Below the pieces are notes generated by a model. It did no database searches. It worked only from the letters and a program-made list of their open reading frames with translations, and was not told where the DNA came from. The position numbers and the translations under genes were made by a program. This document shows, in pieces, positions 55,147 to 63,764 of a stretch of 64,000 nt of DNA. Position 1 is the first letter of the stretch. Every line of letters starts with the position of its first letter. Source of the DNA: Photobacterium sanctipauli (GTDB lineage Bacteria > Pseudomonadota > Gammaproteobacteria > Enterobacterales > Vibrionaceae). The DNA lies in assembly GCF_003026495.1 (NCBI RefSeq), contig NZ_PYMA01000012.1:120497-184496 (forward strand), in the 5' to 3' direction.

Positions 55147-55512
55147 TTCTATTTGAATTTAAGCCGGTGAATGATTATTCAGGCCGGCTTAAATACAGCA
55201 CTTATTAAATTGATGTTAATGCTACTTTTATATTGTGTATCTATCGATAATTCTGTTTGTTATATACCAAACAAATAATATATATCAAGTAAGTGACCAA
55301 AGTGTATTTAGCGTTTTGCTGATGTTAATCATATGTTTCGCATATATTTTATCTTTGATTTTTTGCTCTTAAAAAGCAGATCAAGTGCATATTTTCATAA
55401 TTTTGACCCACTTCATATGAAACGAAGACGTATAGTGTAATCAGGTTATTTATAGCCTGTTCGATGCAATGAGCTATTTCCAACAGTGGTTATGTTTCTT
55501 TTAAGGATGATT
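55147..55512. other. Intergenic region after glgC
   Basis: A 366-base AT-rich gap. A hairpin lies at 55158-55193. TGTTATATACCA at 55259-55270 resembles the PhnR-type palindrome with one change; its role is unknown. The rest probably holds the promoter of the following gene. Confidence 0.4.
55158..55193 (+). terminator. Hairpin after glgC
   Basis: TTTAAGCCGG and CCGGCTTAAA pair perfectly over 10 bp with a 16-base loop. Confidence 0.65.
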
Positions 55513-55911
55513 ATGGAAACATCAGTTGAATTCTCTGAAGACAGAAGTGTGGTATTCGATTATACGACCTTCTTATCTGCATCTTGTAAGCAGAAAGTGA
55601 CTTTTGTCGACGCGTTAAAAGCGTTGATTCCGGCATTCGAAGTATCATGGACCTCATCGATGCCAAATGGAATGACTGAGTCTGAGAAGTTACAGATGCA
55701 GGCACTGAGAGTGCTATCGACGAATATAAGCGATGTAAATAATATTATTCGCCTGCTTCGACTGGCTCGTGCTGAGCATATTGATGAATTGGTTATTCAA
55801 CTGCCATATGCCCTTGAAGATGACCAACTTGTTCAGATTGAAACACGAGCAATGTGCAAAGTGATTATTCTCGATGATCATGAAGAAATGTTAAGGGTCC
55901 ATATTCTTTAA
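55513..55911 (+). CDS. Conserved-looking small protein of unknown function
   Basis: A 132-residue soluble, mostly helical protein. ATG 55513 has AAGGA nearby; upstream starts at 55486 lack one. No motif is recognised. Segments FDYTTFLSASCKQKVTFVDA and MPNGMTESEKLQMQALRVLS and a C-terminal beta-rich MCKVIILDDHEEMLRVHIL are visible. A perfect terminator follows at 55929, so it appears to be a single-gene transcript. Confidence 0.5.
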   Translation: METSVEFSEDRSVVFDYTTFLSASCKQKVTFVDALKALIPAFEVSWTSSMPNGMTESEKLQMQALRVLSTNISDVNNIIRLLRLARAEHIDELVIQLPYALEDDQLVQIETRAMCKVIILDDHEEMLRVHIL

Positions 55912-55928
55912 CCTTTCTTATAATGTAA

Positions 55929-55952
55929 AAAAGCCAGCAATTGCTGGCTTTT
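55929..55952. terminator. Terminator between convergent genes
   Basis: AAAAGCCAGCAA and TTGCTGGCTTTT form a perfect inverted repeat; A and T tracts allow bidirectional action between the unknown gene and the antiporter. Confidence 0.85.
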
Positions 55953-55976
55953 ACTTTTTCTAGGTTTGTTTGATGG

Positions 55977-57383
55977 TTAAAGCATGCCTTGCCACATCAT
56001 ACCGGCTGCTAGGGCAGCTGCCACTGTTAGCATACTTGCTGCCGTCAGTTCCTTACCCACAAAAGGCTTGGTTTGCTGTTCACGCTTAGCTTGAATGTAG
56101 AAGTATAAGCCTGGTAGGTATAGCAGGGCCGAAAGTAGCAGGTAGTTTAGACCAGATGCGTATAGTAGCCATAGACCATATAGGCTGGCACAAATACCCA
56201 CGACCAATAATGAACCGCGATCTTTCGTTTCGATTGCCAGCTTTAGCGTATAGGCACCAACAAGAAAGTAAGGCACCAAGATCATTTCTGAGGCAATCGC
56301 TAGTAGCGTATCGTAAGTACTGCCAGCATACATCACGAATATAAGTGAAACTTGGATACAACCATTCGTTAGCAACAGTGCCTTTACCGGGCTGCCAGCC
56401 TTGTTCTGGCGCGCATAGCTTTTCGGGAACATGTTGTCTTTTGCACCCAAGAACGGGGCTTCGGATGCCAACACAGTCCAGCTCAAAAACGCACCACATA
56501 CCGACACGAGCAAACCACAGCTAATAATGTATTTACCCCAAGGGCCAAGGATTTCAGTCAGCACTTGGGCCATTGATGGGTTTTGATAGGTTGCGAGCTC
56601 TTCAGTACTGATCACGCCCATGGAAAGCAGGGTGACGAAAACATAAATGGTGAGGGCAGTTAATAAGCCTAAGATAGTTGCTCGACCAATATCTTTCCGG
56701 TTTTTTGCTCGGCTTGATACCACAACGGCACCTTCGATACCGATGAAGACCCATACAGTGATAAGCATGGTACTTTTCACTTGGGAAACAAGATCATGCT
56801 CTGCACCAAAGTGGAGGCCAGTAAAGTCTAATACGAATGTGTCCCATTGGAATGCCATCATCGCACAGACGATGAATAGGAACAGTGGCACCAGTTTGGC
56901 ACAAGTTGTCACTAAGTTAATGAGTGCCGCCGTTTGTACGCCGCGAAGCACGAGTGCATGCACTAGCCATAACAAGACGGATGATCCGATCACAGACAAC
57001 CGGGTATTACCTGCACCAAAAAGGATCATGTCGGGTTGATCGAACATGATACCTAGGGTGCTAAATACGATCACCAAGTAAGAAACATTAGCAAGCATTG
57101 CACTTAGCCAGTACCCCCATGCAGAGCAAAATCCGATGAAATCGCCAAAGCCTGCTTGGGCATAGCCAAATACACCACTTTCAATTTCGGGTTTGAGTTG
57201 TGCTAGGTGCTGGAACGAGAGGGCGAGGAAGATCATACCTACACCGGTAATGGCCCAACCGATCATCACTGCAGCAGGGCTAGCAACGGCGGCCATGTTT
57301 TGTGGTAGGCTGAAAACACCAGCCCCAATCATAGAACCAATAACCAGCGCGGTTAATGACCCTAATCCCAATTTCTTTTCCAT
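55977..57383 (-). CDS. Basic amino-acid/polyamine antiporter (ArcD/APC family)
   Basis: A 468-residue APC-superfamily transporter with twelve or so helices. The N-terminal GSMIGAGVFSLPQNMA is characteristic of the basic amino-acid antiporter subgroup (arginine/ornithine, lysine or histidine/histamine). Substrates cannot be chosen from sequence. The gene stands alone with a minus-strand promoter before 57383. Confidence 0.82.
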   Translation of the reverse strand: MEKKLGLGSLTALVIGSMIGAGVFSLPQNMAAVASPAAVMIGWAITGVGMIFLALSFQHLAQLKPEIESGVFGYAQAGFGDFIGFCSAWGYWLSAMLANVSYLVIVFSTLGIMFDQPDMILFGAGNTRLSVIGSSVLLWLVHALVLRGVQTAALINLVTTCAKLVPLFLFIVCAMMAFQWDTFVLDFTGLHFGAEHDLVSQVKSTMLITVWVFIGIEGAVVVSSRAKNRKDIGRATILGLLTALTIYVFVTLLSMGVISTEELATYQNPSMAQVLTEILGPWGKYIISCGLLVSVCGAFLSWTVLASEAPFLGAKDNMFPKSYARQNKAGSPVKALLLTNGCIQVSLIFVMYAGSTYDTLLAIASEMILVPYFLVGAYTLKLAIETKDRGSLLVVGICASLYGLWLLYASGLNYLLLSALLYLPGLYFYIQAKREQQTKPFVGKELTAASMLTVAAALAAGMMWQGML

Positions 57384-57518
57384 TATAGTGTCCGGTTATA
57401 ACATCTAAGTTATTGTAATTTTCAGGTGTATTATGATGATTTATTTTGTTTTTGCACGTATAAAGTCGCGCTAACCGTTTGCTTGTTAGTTAATTAAACC
57501 ATTCATTGTACTGGATCA

Positions 57519-57551
57519 AAAAAGCCATCTCCCGAAGGATGATGGCTTTTT
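57519..57551 (-). terminator. Terminator after sulA
   Basis: AAAAAGCCATC and GATGGCTTTTT flank an 11-base loop about 80 bases past the sulA stop; A and T tracts allow use on both strands. Confidence 0.85.
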
Positions 57552-57632
57552 GAGTATAGATGATATGACTACTGCGGCGATTTAACCGTGGATGCACTCA
57601 AGCTGGCTGCAACAAGTCGCTGGATGGTGAAT

Positions 57633-58106
57633 TCAGTGCACTGTGATATTTGCTTTGGTATCACGGTTAATAACAAACGCATAGCTTTGACCAGACTGTG
57701 CCGCTTCTCGGATTGCTGGGTTTTCGAATGCTTCAATATCACCGGTTGCAATAACCGCACTGCAATTTCCAGCCTGTAAAGCTTGCTCTAGAAGCTGTTG
57801 ATCCGACTTACCTTTCTTATTGGTGAGTACAAGTACTTTGTTTAAATCGACCCCGGCAGTTTGTAGCAGGTTTTTATCCACGACGGACTCTTGGCCAATG
57901 AACATGATCCAACGGTTCTGCTGGCTGGCTTGCTTTAGGATTCTTAAAAAGTAAGCCAGTTGTGTTTGGCTCTGATCAGAAAAGCAGACTTCAATAGGGC
58001 ACTCAACATACTGCGGTGACAAAAGGTTTTGCTGTTGAGCGGCAAATGTCGCCTTGTAAGCCTGAGATGCAGAAATCGAATTTAGTTGTTCAAAGTAAGC
58101 AGCCAT
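57633..58106 (-). CDS. sulA: SOS-induced cell-division inhibitor SulA
   Basis: A 157-residue protein resembling SulA: the segment [20 protein letters not shown] corresponds to the SRW helix-strand, and [21 protein letters not shown] matches the ALRTGNYSVVIGW region. SulA binds FtsZ and blocks division after DNA damage. A LexA box lies 36 bases upstream, strongly supporting the call. GAGGATA is the ribosome site. Sequence identity to E. coli SulA is modest. Confidence 0.82.
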   Translation of the reverse strand: MAAYFEQLNSISASQAYKATFAAQQQNLLSPQYVECPIEVCFSDQSQTQLAYFLRILKQASQQNRWIMFIGQESVVDKNLLQTAGVDLNKVLVLTNKKGKSDQQLLEQALQAGNCSAVIATGDIEAFENPAIREAAQSGQSYAFVINRDTKANITVH

Positions 58107-58141
58107 AGTCCGTTATCCTCAACAGTGTTTATTTATACATG

Positions 58142-58157
58142 CTGTATGCTTATACAG
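58142..58157. promoter_or_regulatory. LexA (SOS) box upstream of sulA
   Basis: CTGTATGCTTATACAG fits the CTGT-N8-ACAG LexA operator exactly and lies just upstream of sulA, as expected for SOS control. Confidence 0.88.
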
Positions 58158-58279
58158 TAGTTTTGTTTTACTACTGATGCAAGTGTTTTTTGACATCTTA
58201 GTTAGAAAAGTTGATCTGAAAAGGGTCGAGATGGCCTTTGGTGCGAGGTTAAGCCTTTGTTTTTAATTTATTTTTAATG

Positions 58280-58305
58280 TTATCATCATTTTGATGATAA
58301 TTTTT
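58280..58305 (+). terminator. AT-rich terminator-like hairpin
   Basis: TTATCATCA and TGATGATAA pair perfectly over 9 bp around TTT, followed by five T on the plus strand. No plus-strand gene precedes it, so a short transcript from the sulA promoter region is possible but unproven. Confidence 0.45.
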
Positions 58306-58372
58306 GATTTATTTGGTGTGGCTGGTTTGTGAGCGAGGGTAACCAGTAGAAAAGTACTGGATAGAAAAGAGG

Positions 58373-58392
58373 ACTACTGTATATACAGTAGT
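58373..58392. repeat. 20-bp perfect palindrome
   Basis: ACTACTGTATATACAGTAGT contains CTGT and ACAG but with a spacer of four instead of eight bases, so it is not a normal LexA site. It sits between intIA and sulA; its role is unknown. Confidence 0.5.
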
Positions 58393-58565
58393 GTTACATC
58401 GATTATAGATGGTTAGCTCACACTTGCTTTAATCCGTATTTTGCAATGCAACTCATTGCTTGTACTCTTTTTAATACATTAATTTAAAGAAATATGGGCA
58501 AAGGGATTTGAGTATCTTAGGCGGTAGCATGTTTATGCCTTGCCTATGCTTTGTCGATACCCCAT

Positions 58566-59576
58566 CTATATCTTGGTTAGGGGACTTTTGACTCCACTGA
58601 AGTGGGTGCCAACCACATGGGTGTAAATTTGGGTGGTTTTGATATCGGTATGGCCAAGTAGTTCTTGGATATTCCGTAAATCTGTTCCACCTTCGAGCAA
58701 ACGCGTCGCAAATGAATGTCGAAACGTATGGCAGTTCGCTTTTTTTAGGATCTTTGCTTCCTTTACCGCTGATGCTACATGAAGCTGGACGGAGCGATCT
58801 GTTAAATGGTGGCGCATTCTTTTATTAGAACGTGGGTCTTTACTGATGTTTTGCGCCGGAAACAGGTACTGCCACCCCGTAGACTTAGCATGATTGGGGT
58901 ATTTCAATTGTAACGCGTAAGGCATGTAGACTTCACCGAAACCGTTTTTGGTATCTAGTTGATGTTGCATTGTGACTGAGGCAATTTGCTGTTCAAGATC
59001 TGGAATGATATGCGGCGACAGCAGGGACTTTCTATCTTTATTGCCTTTACCATTTCGGATGGTGACGCTTTGAGCATCCAAATCGATATCATTAATGCGT
59101 AAGCGCAGTGCCTCGTTAACTCTTAACCCACTGCCATACATGAGCTGAGCAACAAGCCTATGGGGATATTGCAAAAGAGCGATAACTTGCATAGCCTCGT
59201 TATGGGTGAATACCTCAGGAAGCTTGGTTGCTCGTTTAGAACGCTTAAAATTTAGCGAGCTAGTGTCTTGGTTTAACATTTCTCTGCAAAGAAAAACTAA
59301 CGCATTTAACGCTGTTTTTTGGGTATTTGGAGACACATTCTTAGATATAACCAAATGCTCAAGAAACGGTTTAATATCACTTGCTTTGATTTGTTCTCGC
59401 TGACTATAACGAGAGAAGAGAATAAAACGTTTTATCCACCCGAGGTAAGCCTTCTCGGTTGAATAGGCAAGGCCACGAGTGCGAATAAAAGTGGTGACCT
59501 CAGCTAGGAATGGGCTCTTTATATCGGAAATGGCCCTAGGGATATCTTTCATATCTGGTATTGCCTGTGCGTACAT
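58566..59576 (-). CDS. intIA: Integron integrase IntIA-type
   Basis: A 336-residue tyrosine recombinase that excises and inserts cassettes at attC and attI. The C-terminal catalytic set is present: Arg in [19 protein letters not shown], the [16 protein letters not shown] segment with the final His and Tyr. The IntI-specific insertion appears as [23 protein letters not shown]. An alternative start is at 59552. It is divergent from the cassette array, as in chromosomal integrons. I found no CTGT-N8-ACAG box in front of it, unlike V. cholerae intIA. Confidence 0.93.
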   Translation of the reverse strand: MYAQAIPDMKDIPRAISDIKSPFLAEVTTFIRTRGLAYSTEKAYLGWIKRFILFSRYSQREQIKASDIKPFLEHLVISKNVSPNTQKTALNALVFLCREMLNQDTSSLNFKRSKRATKLPEVFTHNEAMQVIALLQYPHRLVAQLMYGSGLRVNEALRLRINDIDLDAQSVTIRNGKGNKDRKSLLSPHIIPDLEQQIASVTMQHQLDTKNGFGEVYMPYALQLKYPNHAKSTGWQYLFPAQNISKDPRSNKRMRHHLTDRSVQLHVASAVKEAKILKKANCHTFRHSFATRLLEGGTDLRNIQELLGHTDIKTTQIYTHVVGTHFSGVKSPLTKI

Positions 59577-59699
59577 ATGACACCACTTTATGAACTAATT
59601 TTAAAGCAACCAAATTAATGTGACAGCACTTCACTAATTTCAAGCACAGTTCACAAGCTATAGAAAAGCAGTTGTTTGTCAGTATGTTATGATTGAGGG

Positions 59700-59800
59700 C
59701 TAGGGTGGGATATGCGAAACCATTGCGGGGTATTGCAAGTAAGTGATGTAAGTGGTTGATTGCTTGTTGGTGGGATACGCGAAACAGGTGCGTTGAATAA
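59700..59800 (+). other. attI-like recombination site
   Basis: A 17-bp repeat, GGTGGGATATGCGAAAC at 59704-59720 and again with one change at 59769-59785, lies 65 bp apart, and the second copy is followed by GTTGAAT (59792), which fits the core GTTRRRY. Accessory integrase-binding repeats are known for attI1. The cassette array begins just after. Confidence 0.65.
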
Positions 59801-59825
59801 AATGTTAGCCATACAAGGAATAACT

Positions 59826-60242
59826 ATGAAAATTGAGCTAGATTCGAGCCCGAAAATTAGCGACATTGAGGAAATCCGCTCACATCTTAGAAAATACAAT
59901 GATGAGCACCTTGAAGGCGTAGTTGAGCAACCAGTAGCAATCTATGTTTACAACGATGAACAAGACAAAATAGCAGGTATTACCGCAGAAATTTGGGGTA
60001 ATTGGCTCCATGTTAAGTTGTTGTGGGTCGCAGAGTCGTTGCGTGGAAGCAACATTGGAACACATCTACTCAAGCAACTTGAAGAACATGCCGCGTCACA
60101 AGGTTGCCAATATGCACAGGTCGAGACATTCAGCTTTCAAGCTCGTCCATTTTATGAAAAGAATGGCTATTCGTGCCAAATGACGTTAGAAAACTACCCA
60201 GTATCTACAGCCGTACATTACTTGGTTAAAAAATTGCGGTGA
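59826..60242 (+). CDS. Cassette 1: GNAT acetyltransferase
   Basis: A 138-residue GNAT-fold N-acetyltransferase in the first cassette. ATG 59826 (AAGGAA upstream) is preferred over starts in the attI region. The acetyl-CoA loop is RGSNIGTHLL and the C-terminal FQARPFYEKNGYS is typical. The substrate could be a drug, toxin or metabolite. First cassettes are nearest any integron promoter and so most likely to be expressed. Confidence 0.85.
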   Translation: MKIELDSSPKISDIEEIRSHLRKYNDEHLEGVVEQPVAIYVYNDEQDKIAGITAEIWGNWLHVKLLWVAESLRGSNIGTHLLKQLEEHAASQGCQYAQVETFSFQARPFYEKNGYSCQMTLENYPVSTAVHYLVKKLR

Positions 60243-60248
60243 GAGTAT

Positions 60249-60376
60249 GGCTAACAAAGCGTTCAAGACGGATTCACAACGCTTGGCATTTTCGGTTTGC
60301 TTTGAATTTAGTGTTTACGGCACAATGATTTAGGTTTGGTGGTTGTCGTTGTTCACCACTTAACGCGGCGTTAAGT
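60249..60376 (+). repeat. attC site 1 (divergent)
   Basis: Begins GGCTAACAAAGCG and ends ACGCGGCGTTAAGT, with GTTAAGT as the core. It shares the general VCR-like layout (inner CAACGC and GGCATTTT) but differs over much of its length from the other five sites. Confidence 0.85.
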
Positions 60377-60389
60377 TTATGGAGGAGTT

Positions 60390-60902
60390 ATGAACAATCC
60401 TTTTGAATTAGCAGTAATTCTCGATGAAGATATTAGTGCCGTAGCTAAAGCTATGGAAGAATCTAAACCACGCAGTAGTGCTTTAGATCGTAGCTATGTT
60501 AGAACCGTGTTCTCTGCACTAGAGGGGGTCCTTTTTGCATTAAGGCAAGAGATCATCCAAGCGGATAACTTCGGTACAGAATTTATGCCTAAAGAGCGCG
60601 CATTCATACTAGAGAAGAAATATAACCAACGAACTAATACTGTAACTAAACACACATTCAGACCTTCTATTCGAGAGTCTATTTGTACTAATACGGGATA
60701 TTATGCTCGTTCTAAGGGTTTGAAAGACTTTAGGTTCCCAGAAACGAGTGGTTGGGATGATATGAAAAAAGCAATTACTATCCGTAACAGAATCACTCAC
60801 CCTAAATCTATTGAGCAGATAACCATTACCAATGAAGAACTGGAAGTGATTCTTCGTGCTAAAAAATGGTTTACGACAGAGGTTATGGCGCAATATAAAT
60901 AA
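60390..60902 (+). CDS. Cassette 2: HEPN-like protein
   Basis: A 170-residue all-helical protein with GGAGGAG ahead of the start. The C-terminal IRNRITHPKS contains Arg-Asn-Arg-Ile-Thr-His, an R-x4-H arrangement typical of the HEPN ribonuclease fold, preceded by a long helix (WDDMKKAITIRN). HEPN proteins are RNases in toxin-antitoxin and anti-phage systems, or non-catalytic partners. There is no MNT-type antitoxin in the same cassette. The fold call rests on this motif only. Confidence 0.55.
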   Translation: MNNPFELAVILDEDISAVAKAMEESKPRSSALDRSYVRTVFSALEGVLFALRQEIIQADNFGTEFMPKERAFILEKKYNQRTNTVTKHTFRPSIRESICTNTGYYARSKGLKDFRFPETSGWDDMKKAITIRNRITHPKSIEQITITNEELEVILRAKKWFTTEVMAQYK

Positions 60903-61028
60903 ACTTAACAAACTGTTTAAGAGTGATTCGCAACGCGTGGCATTTTTACTATGCGTTGGTTTTAGTGATTAAGGTGGTTTACGTCGGCTTCGGTATTGCG
61001 TTGCTCACACCTTAACAGGGCGTTAGAA
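60903..61028 (+). repeat. attC site 2
   Basis: A 126-bp VCR-like site from ACTTAACAAACTG to GGGCGTTAGAA with the inner CAACGC/GCGTTG arms. Nearly identical to sites 3, 5 and 6. Confidence 0.9.
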
Positions 61029-61041
61029 TTTTGAGGCAAAT

Positions 61042-61521
61042 ATGAAGTCCACAATATTATCAATACTTGAGTTTGTATCTGTCTTCTTGTTAGCTGTAGA
61101 AGCTATCAAGCTCGAAAATTTGAGTTGGTTGAAAGATAAATCTTTAAAAGCAAGCGACTTCTTGAACCCAAGGATTGAATTTGTAGAAAATTACACCCCT
61201 CCTAGTACTTTCATAGGAAGGCACATATTTCGAATTTTTATAGCCGTTAATTTTCTTATTGGTCTCGCTATATTGCTTTGGGTTGGGCTTTATTTCGACG
61301 TTAAAATTCGATATCTGCCCCCAGAAAACGCAGCAGACTGGGCAGCTGTGTTCTTCATGCTTCTTTTTACCCCAATGATTGGGGGCATATTTTATACAAT
61401 TGTTCTTAAAATATTGTCTTTAGCGGTTAAAGCTTTAACTTGGATTGAAAATTCAACTAGGTCCGGTGTTGTTGGGATAATTGGTTTTCTTTTCTATGCA
61501 ATTCAGTTTTTCGCAAAGTAA
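61042..61521 (+). CDS. Cassette 3: membrane protein of unknown function
   Basis: A 159-residue protein with a signal-anchor-like start (SILEFVSVFLLAVEAI), and two or three further membrane helices (FIAVNFLIGLAILLWVGLYF, WAAVFFMLLFTPMIGGIFY, VVGIIGFLFYAIQFF). The start has GAGGCAAAT in front. I do not recognise a family; membrane proteins are common in integrons. Confidence 0.6.
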   Translation: MKSTILSILEFVSVFLLAVEAIKLENLSWLKDKSLKASDFLNPRIEFVENYTPPSTFIGRHIFRIFIAVNFLIGLAILLWVGLYFDVKIRYLPPENAADWAAVFFMLLFTPMIGGIFYTIVLKILSLAVKALTWIENSTRSGVVGIIGFLFYAIQFFAK

Positions 61522-61523
61522 AA

Positions 61524-61649
61524 TTCTAACAAACTGTTTAAGAGTGATTCGCAACGCGTGGCATTTTTACTATGCGTTGGTTTTAGTGTTTAAGGTGGTA
61601 TGCGGAAGCATCGGTATTGCGTTGCTCACACCTTAACAGGGCGTTAGGT
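61524..61649 (+). repeat. attC site 3
   Basis: A 126-bp VCR-like site ending GGGCGTTAGGT, with a good GTTAGGT core. Confidence 0.9.
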
Positions 61650-61655
61650 GAATTA

Positions 61656-62015
61656 ATGGAATATCACTACACAAATAATGATAGATTGATGCAGCTAAAC
61701 GACTTAAAAGGACGTTTGACGCTTTTAATTGCTCATCTTCAACTAAACCATAACGATGCCAAGATAATTTCAATATACGAGCATGCTTTGTTTGACGTAG
61801 ATGAGCTGATTTGCAATGGTTTTAACCAAAATCAATTGTCGAATGTTAGTGATTCAATCCCAGATCTTTTTAATCGGCACAAAGATTGGATACCTCCCTT
61901 AGAAGTTGGCTCTGATGGTAAGTTGTCTGAGCCGCAATGGTTTTTAGCGTTAGAGAACTATCTTCAACCTGTTCTAAAAAGTGCAAGGAAACTAAAGGAG
62001 TTGGGTGCGCGATAA
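61656..62015 (+). CDS. Cassette 4: small helical protein of unknown function
   Basis: A 119-residue helix-rich soluble protein. ATG 61656 is just seven bases past the attC core, so the mRNA leader would be very short and there is no clear ribosome site; a start within the previous attC is less likely. Segments GRLTLLIAHLQLNHNDAKII and EPQWFLALENYLQPVLKSAR are visible. No known family. Confidence 0.55.
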   Translation: MEYHYTNNDRLMQLNDLKGRLTLLIAHLQLNHNDAKIISIYEHALFDVDELICNGFNQNQLSNVSDSIPDLFNRHKDWIPPLEVGSDGKLSEPQWFLALENYLQPVLKSARKLKELGAR

Positions 62016-62018
62016 TTC

Positions 62019-62144
62019 ACCTAACAAATTGTTCAAGAGGGATTCGCAACGCGTGGCATTTTTACTATGCGTTGGTTTTAGTGATTAAGGTGGTATGCGG
62101 CGGCTTCGGTATTGCGTTGCTCACCCCTTAACAAGGCGTTATAC
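62019..62144 (+). repeat. attC site 4
   Basis: A 126-bp VCR-like site starting ACCTAACAAATTG; it differs from the others by a few bases at the 5' side and ends GGCGTTATAC. Confidence 0.88.
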
Positions 62145-62167
62145 GTTTTGGAGATTTCGAGGATTAA

Positions 62168-62857
62168 ATGGCTATTTTAGAACAAGTAGAAGAACTATTA
62201 GCGAAATCAGGGAAAGAATTCTTTAGTTCTACTGAAATTAAGAACTTGATGGCTGAGGCTTACGGAACAAACCCTAATTCAGTGCTGCCACCTGACTATT
62301 GTTATAATCGAACCAATAATGGCATAGACAAGTCGGGAATGCTCAAACGAAAGTTCTTAATCCGTATTGAAAGCGGGCAATATCGCTACGTTGGGTTTGA
62401 TTACAAATTTAATGGCTATGTATATCAAAAGCCACACGGTAGCAAAGTCGAAACCATAGTCGGTTTCTGGAAAGACGGCATTTATAGTGAAGTCCGACAA
62501 CCAGAAAATGATCTAGAAGATCTTAATGGTCAAACCTTCATAGAGGGTTCAACTAAACAAGTTACAGTTAACACCTATGAGCGAAACTCAGCAGCAAGAC
62601 AAAAATGCCTAGATTTTCATGGCTACAATTGTAAGGTTTGTGATTTCGACTTCGCCGAAGTTTATGGGGAAATAGGAAAAGGTTTTATTCACGTCCATCA
62701 CATTGTTCAGATTGCGAATATTAAGCGTGAGTATGAATTAGATCCGGTTAAAGACTTAGTGCCGTTGTGCCCAAATTGTCACGCAATGGTACATAGGCAT
62801 AATCCAGCAATGCATCCGGATGAGCTTAGAGAAAGGCTGTGTCAAAAAAACGTATAA
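62168..62857 (+). CDS. Cassette 5: HNH endonuclease (McrA-like)
   Basis: A 229-residue protein with an N-terminal helical domain and a C-terminal HNH nuclease: CKVCDFDFAEVYGEIG, then FIHVHHIVQIANI and LVPLCPNCHAMVHR, giving the zinc Cys pairs and the catalytic His. It resembles McrA-type modified-DNA restriction enzymes, suggesting phage or foreign-DNA defence, by inference. GAGGA precedes the start. The stop codon is formed by the attC sequence. Confidence 0.8.
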   Translation: MAILEQVEELLAKSGKEFFSSTEIKNLMAEAYGTNPNSVLPPDYCYNRTNNGIDKSGMLKRKFLIRIESGQYRYVGFDYKFNGYVYQKPHGSKVETIVGFWKDGIYSEVRQPENDLEDLNGQTFIEGSTKQVTVNTYERNSAARQKCLDFHGYNCKVCDFDFAEVYGEIGKGFIHVHHIVQIANIKREYELDPVKDLVPLCPNCHAMVHRHNPAMHPDELRERLCQKNV

Positions 62858-62977
62858 CAAACTGTTTAAGAGTGATTCGCAACGCGTGGCATTTTTACTA
62901 TGCGTTGCGTTTAGTGTTTAAGGTGGTATGCAGCGGCATCGGTATTGCGTTGCTCACACCTTAACAGGGCGTTAAGA
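62852..62977 (+). repeat. attC site 5
   Basis: A 126-bp VCR-like site that overlaps the HNH stop codon (GTATAACAAACTG) and ends GGGCGTTAAGA. Confidence 0.9.
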
Positions 62978-63008
62978 ATCATTGTCAAACTTACGAGAAT
63001 AGAAATAT

Positions 63009-63764
63009 ATGAGTCGAAAAAACACTATCGTCGAAGAAGAACGCAGAGCGTTAAAGAAACGGCTCGCTAAAAAGCAATCACGAAAAAAAAGAATTAGAAG
63101 AATAGTTAAAAAAGAAATAGGTAAACCTAACGTTGTTGTGTCTGAAGTATGCGCTATCTGCGGAGTGAAAGAAGCTACAACTCGAGATCATGTCCCACCC
63201 AAAGCAATATTTCCGAAACCCCGACCAGCAATGATAACCGTACCTGCCTGCTCTGAATGTAACAATGGTGCTTCGGATTTAGATGACTTGTTCAAAGTTT
63301 ATTTGAGTATGCAAGCTACAGGGAAAAGTGAGATTGCGACTAAGTTATTCAAAGAAAGGACTGTAAGGACTCTTCAACGAAACAAAAGTCTGTTGTCGAA
63401 GATTAAAGCAGAATCTAAAGCGTTACTTGTCAAAAACAATGAAGGGAAGTCAGAGAAAAAATTAGCCATTCTTTGGGATTCGAAAGCACATGATGAAGTC
63501 GTCCAAAGAACGATTAGAGGTTTATACTACCATCATGCTGACAAGCCATTAGCTTATGATACCGAACTTAAAGTTCAATGGTTGAAGTCTATCCCAGAAG
63601 AAATTGAGTCGATTTTAGAATTGCTTACAGAGAATGTAATAGGTGACGACCAAGTTAGGTATAAATATTATATTGCACCAGAAGATCCTCGTCATTCTGT
63701 ATGGTTGTTTGACTTTTATGGTGCACATTACGCAAGTGGCTATACCGTACCTATTGATTCTTAA
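63009..63764 (+). CDS. Cassette 6: HNH-like zinc protein of unknown function
   Basis: A 251-residue protein with a very basic N-terminus (RRALKKRLAKKQSRKKRIRR) and an HNH-like zinc domain: CAICGVKEATTRDHVPPKAI and CSECNNGASDLDD, with Asp-His where the HNH metal site would be. The C-terminal part (IRGLYYHHADKP, RHSVWLFDFYGAHY) matches no family I know. It is probably a nuclease, maybe defensive. Its stop lies in attC site 6. Confidence 0.6.
   Translation: MSRKNTIVEEERRALKKRLAKKQSRKKRIRRIVKKEIGKPNVVVSEVCAICGVKEATTRDHVPPKAIFPKPRPAMITVPACSECNNGASDLDDLFKVYLSMQATGKSEIATKLFKERTVRTLQRNKSLLSKIKAESKALLVKNNEGKSEKKLAILWDSKAHDEVVQRTIRGLYYHHADKPLAYDTELKVQWLKSIPEEIESILELLTENVIGDDQVRYKYYIAPEDPRHSVWLFDFYGAHYASGYTVPIDS

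Larger units (their letters stand above)
58107..58565. other. Intergenic region between sulA and intIA
   Basis: A 459-base AT-rich gap. It contains the sulA LexA box (58142), an AT-rich hairpin followed by T (58280-58305), a small CCAGTA/TACTGG hairpin (58343-58360) and a 20-bp perfect palindrome (58373-58392). No convincing reading frame or promoter was found. Confidence 0.5.

Noticed and set aside
58190..58220. Promoter for a small RNA (TTGACA at 58190)
   Set aside because: No acceptable -10 element at 16-18 bp.
58373..58392. Second LexA box
   Set aside because: CTGT and ACAG are separated by four bases, not eight.
59577..59700. LexA box in front of intIA
   Set aside because: No CTGT-N8-ACAG match; CTGTGCGTACATATGA at the start codon fails in the second half.
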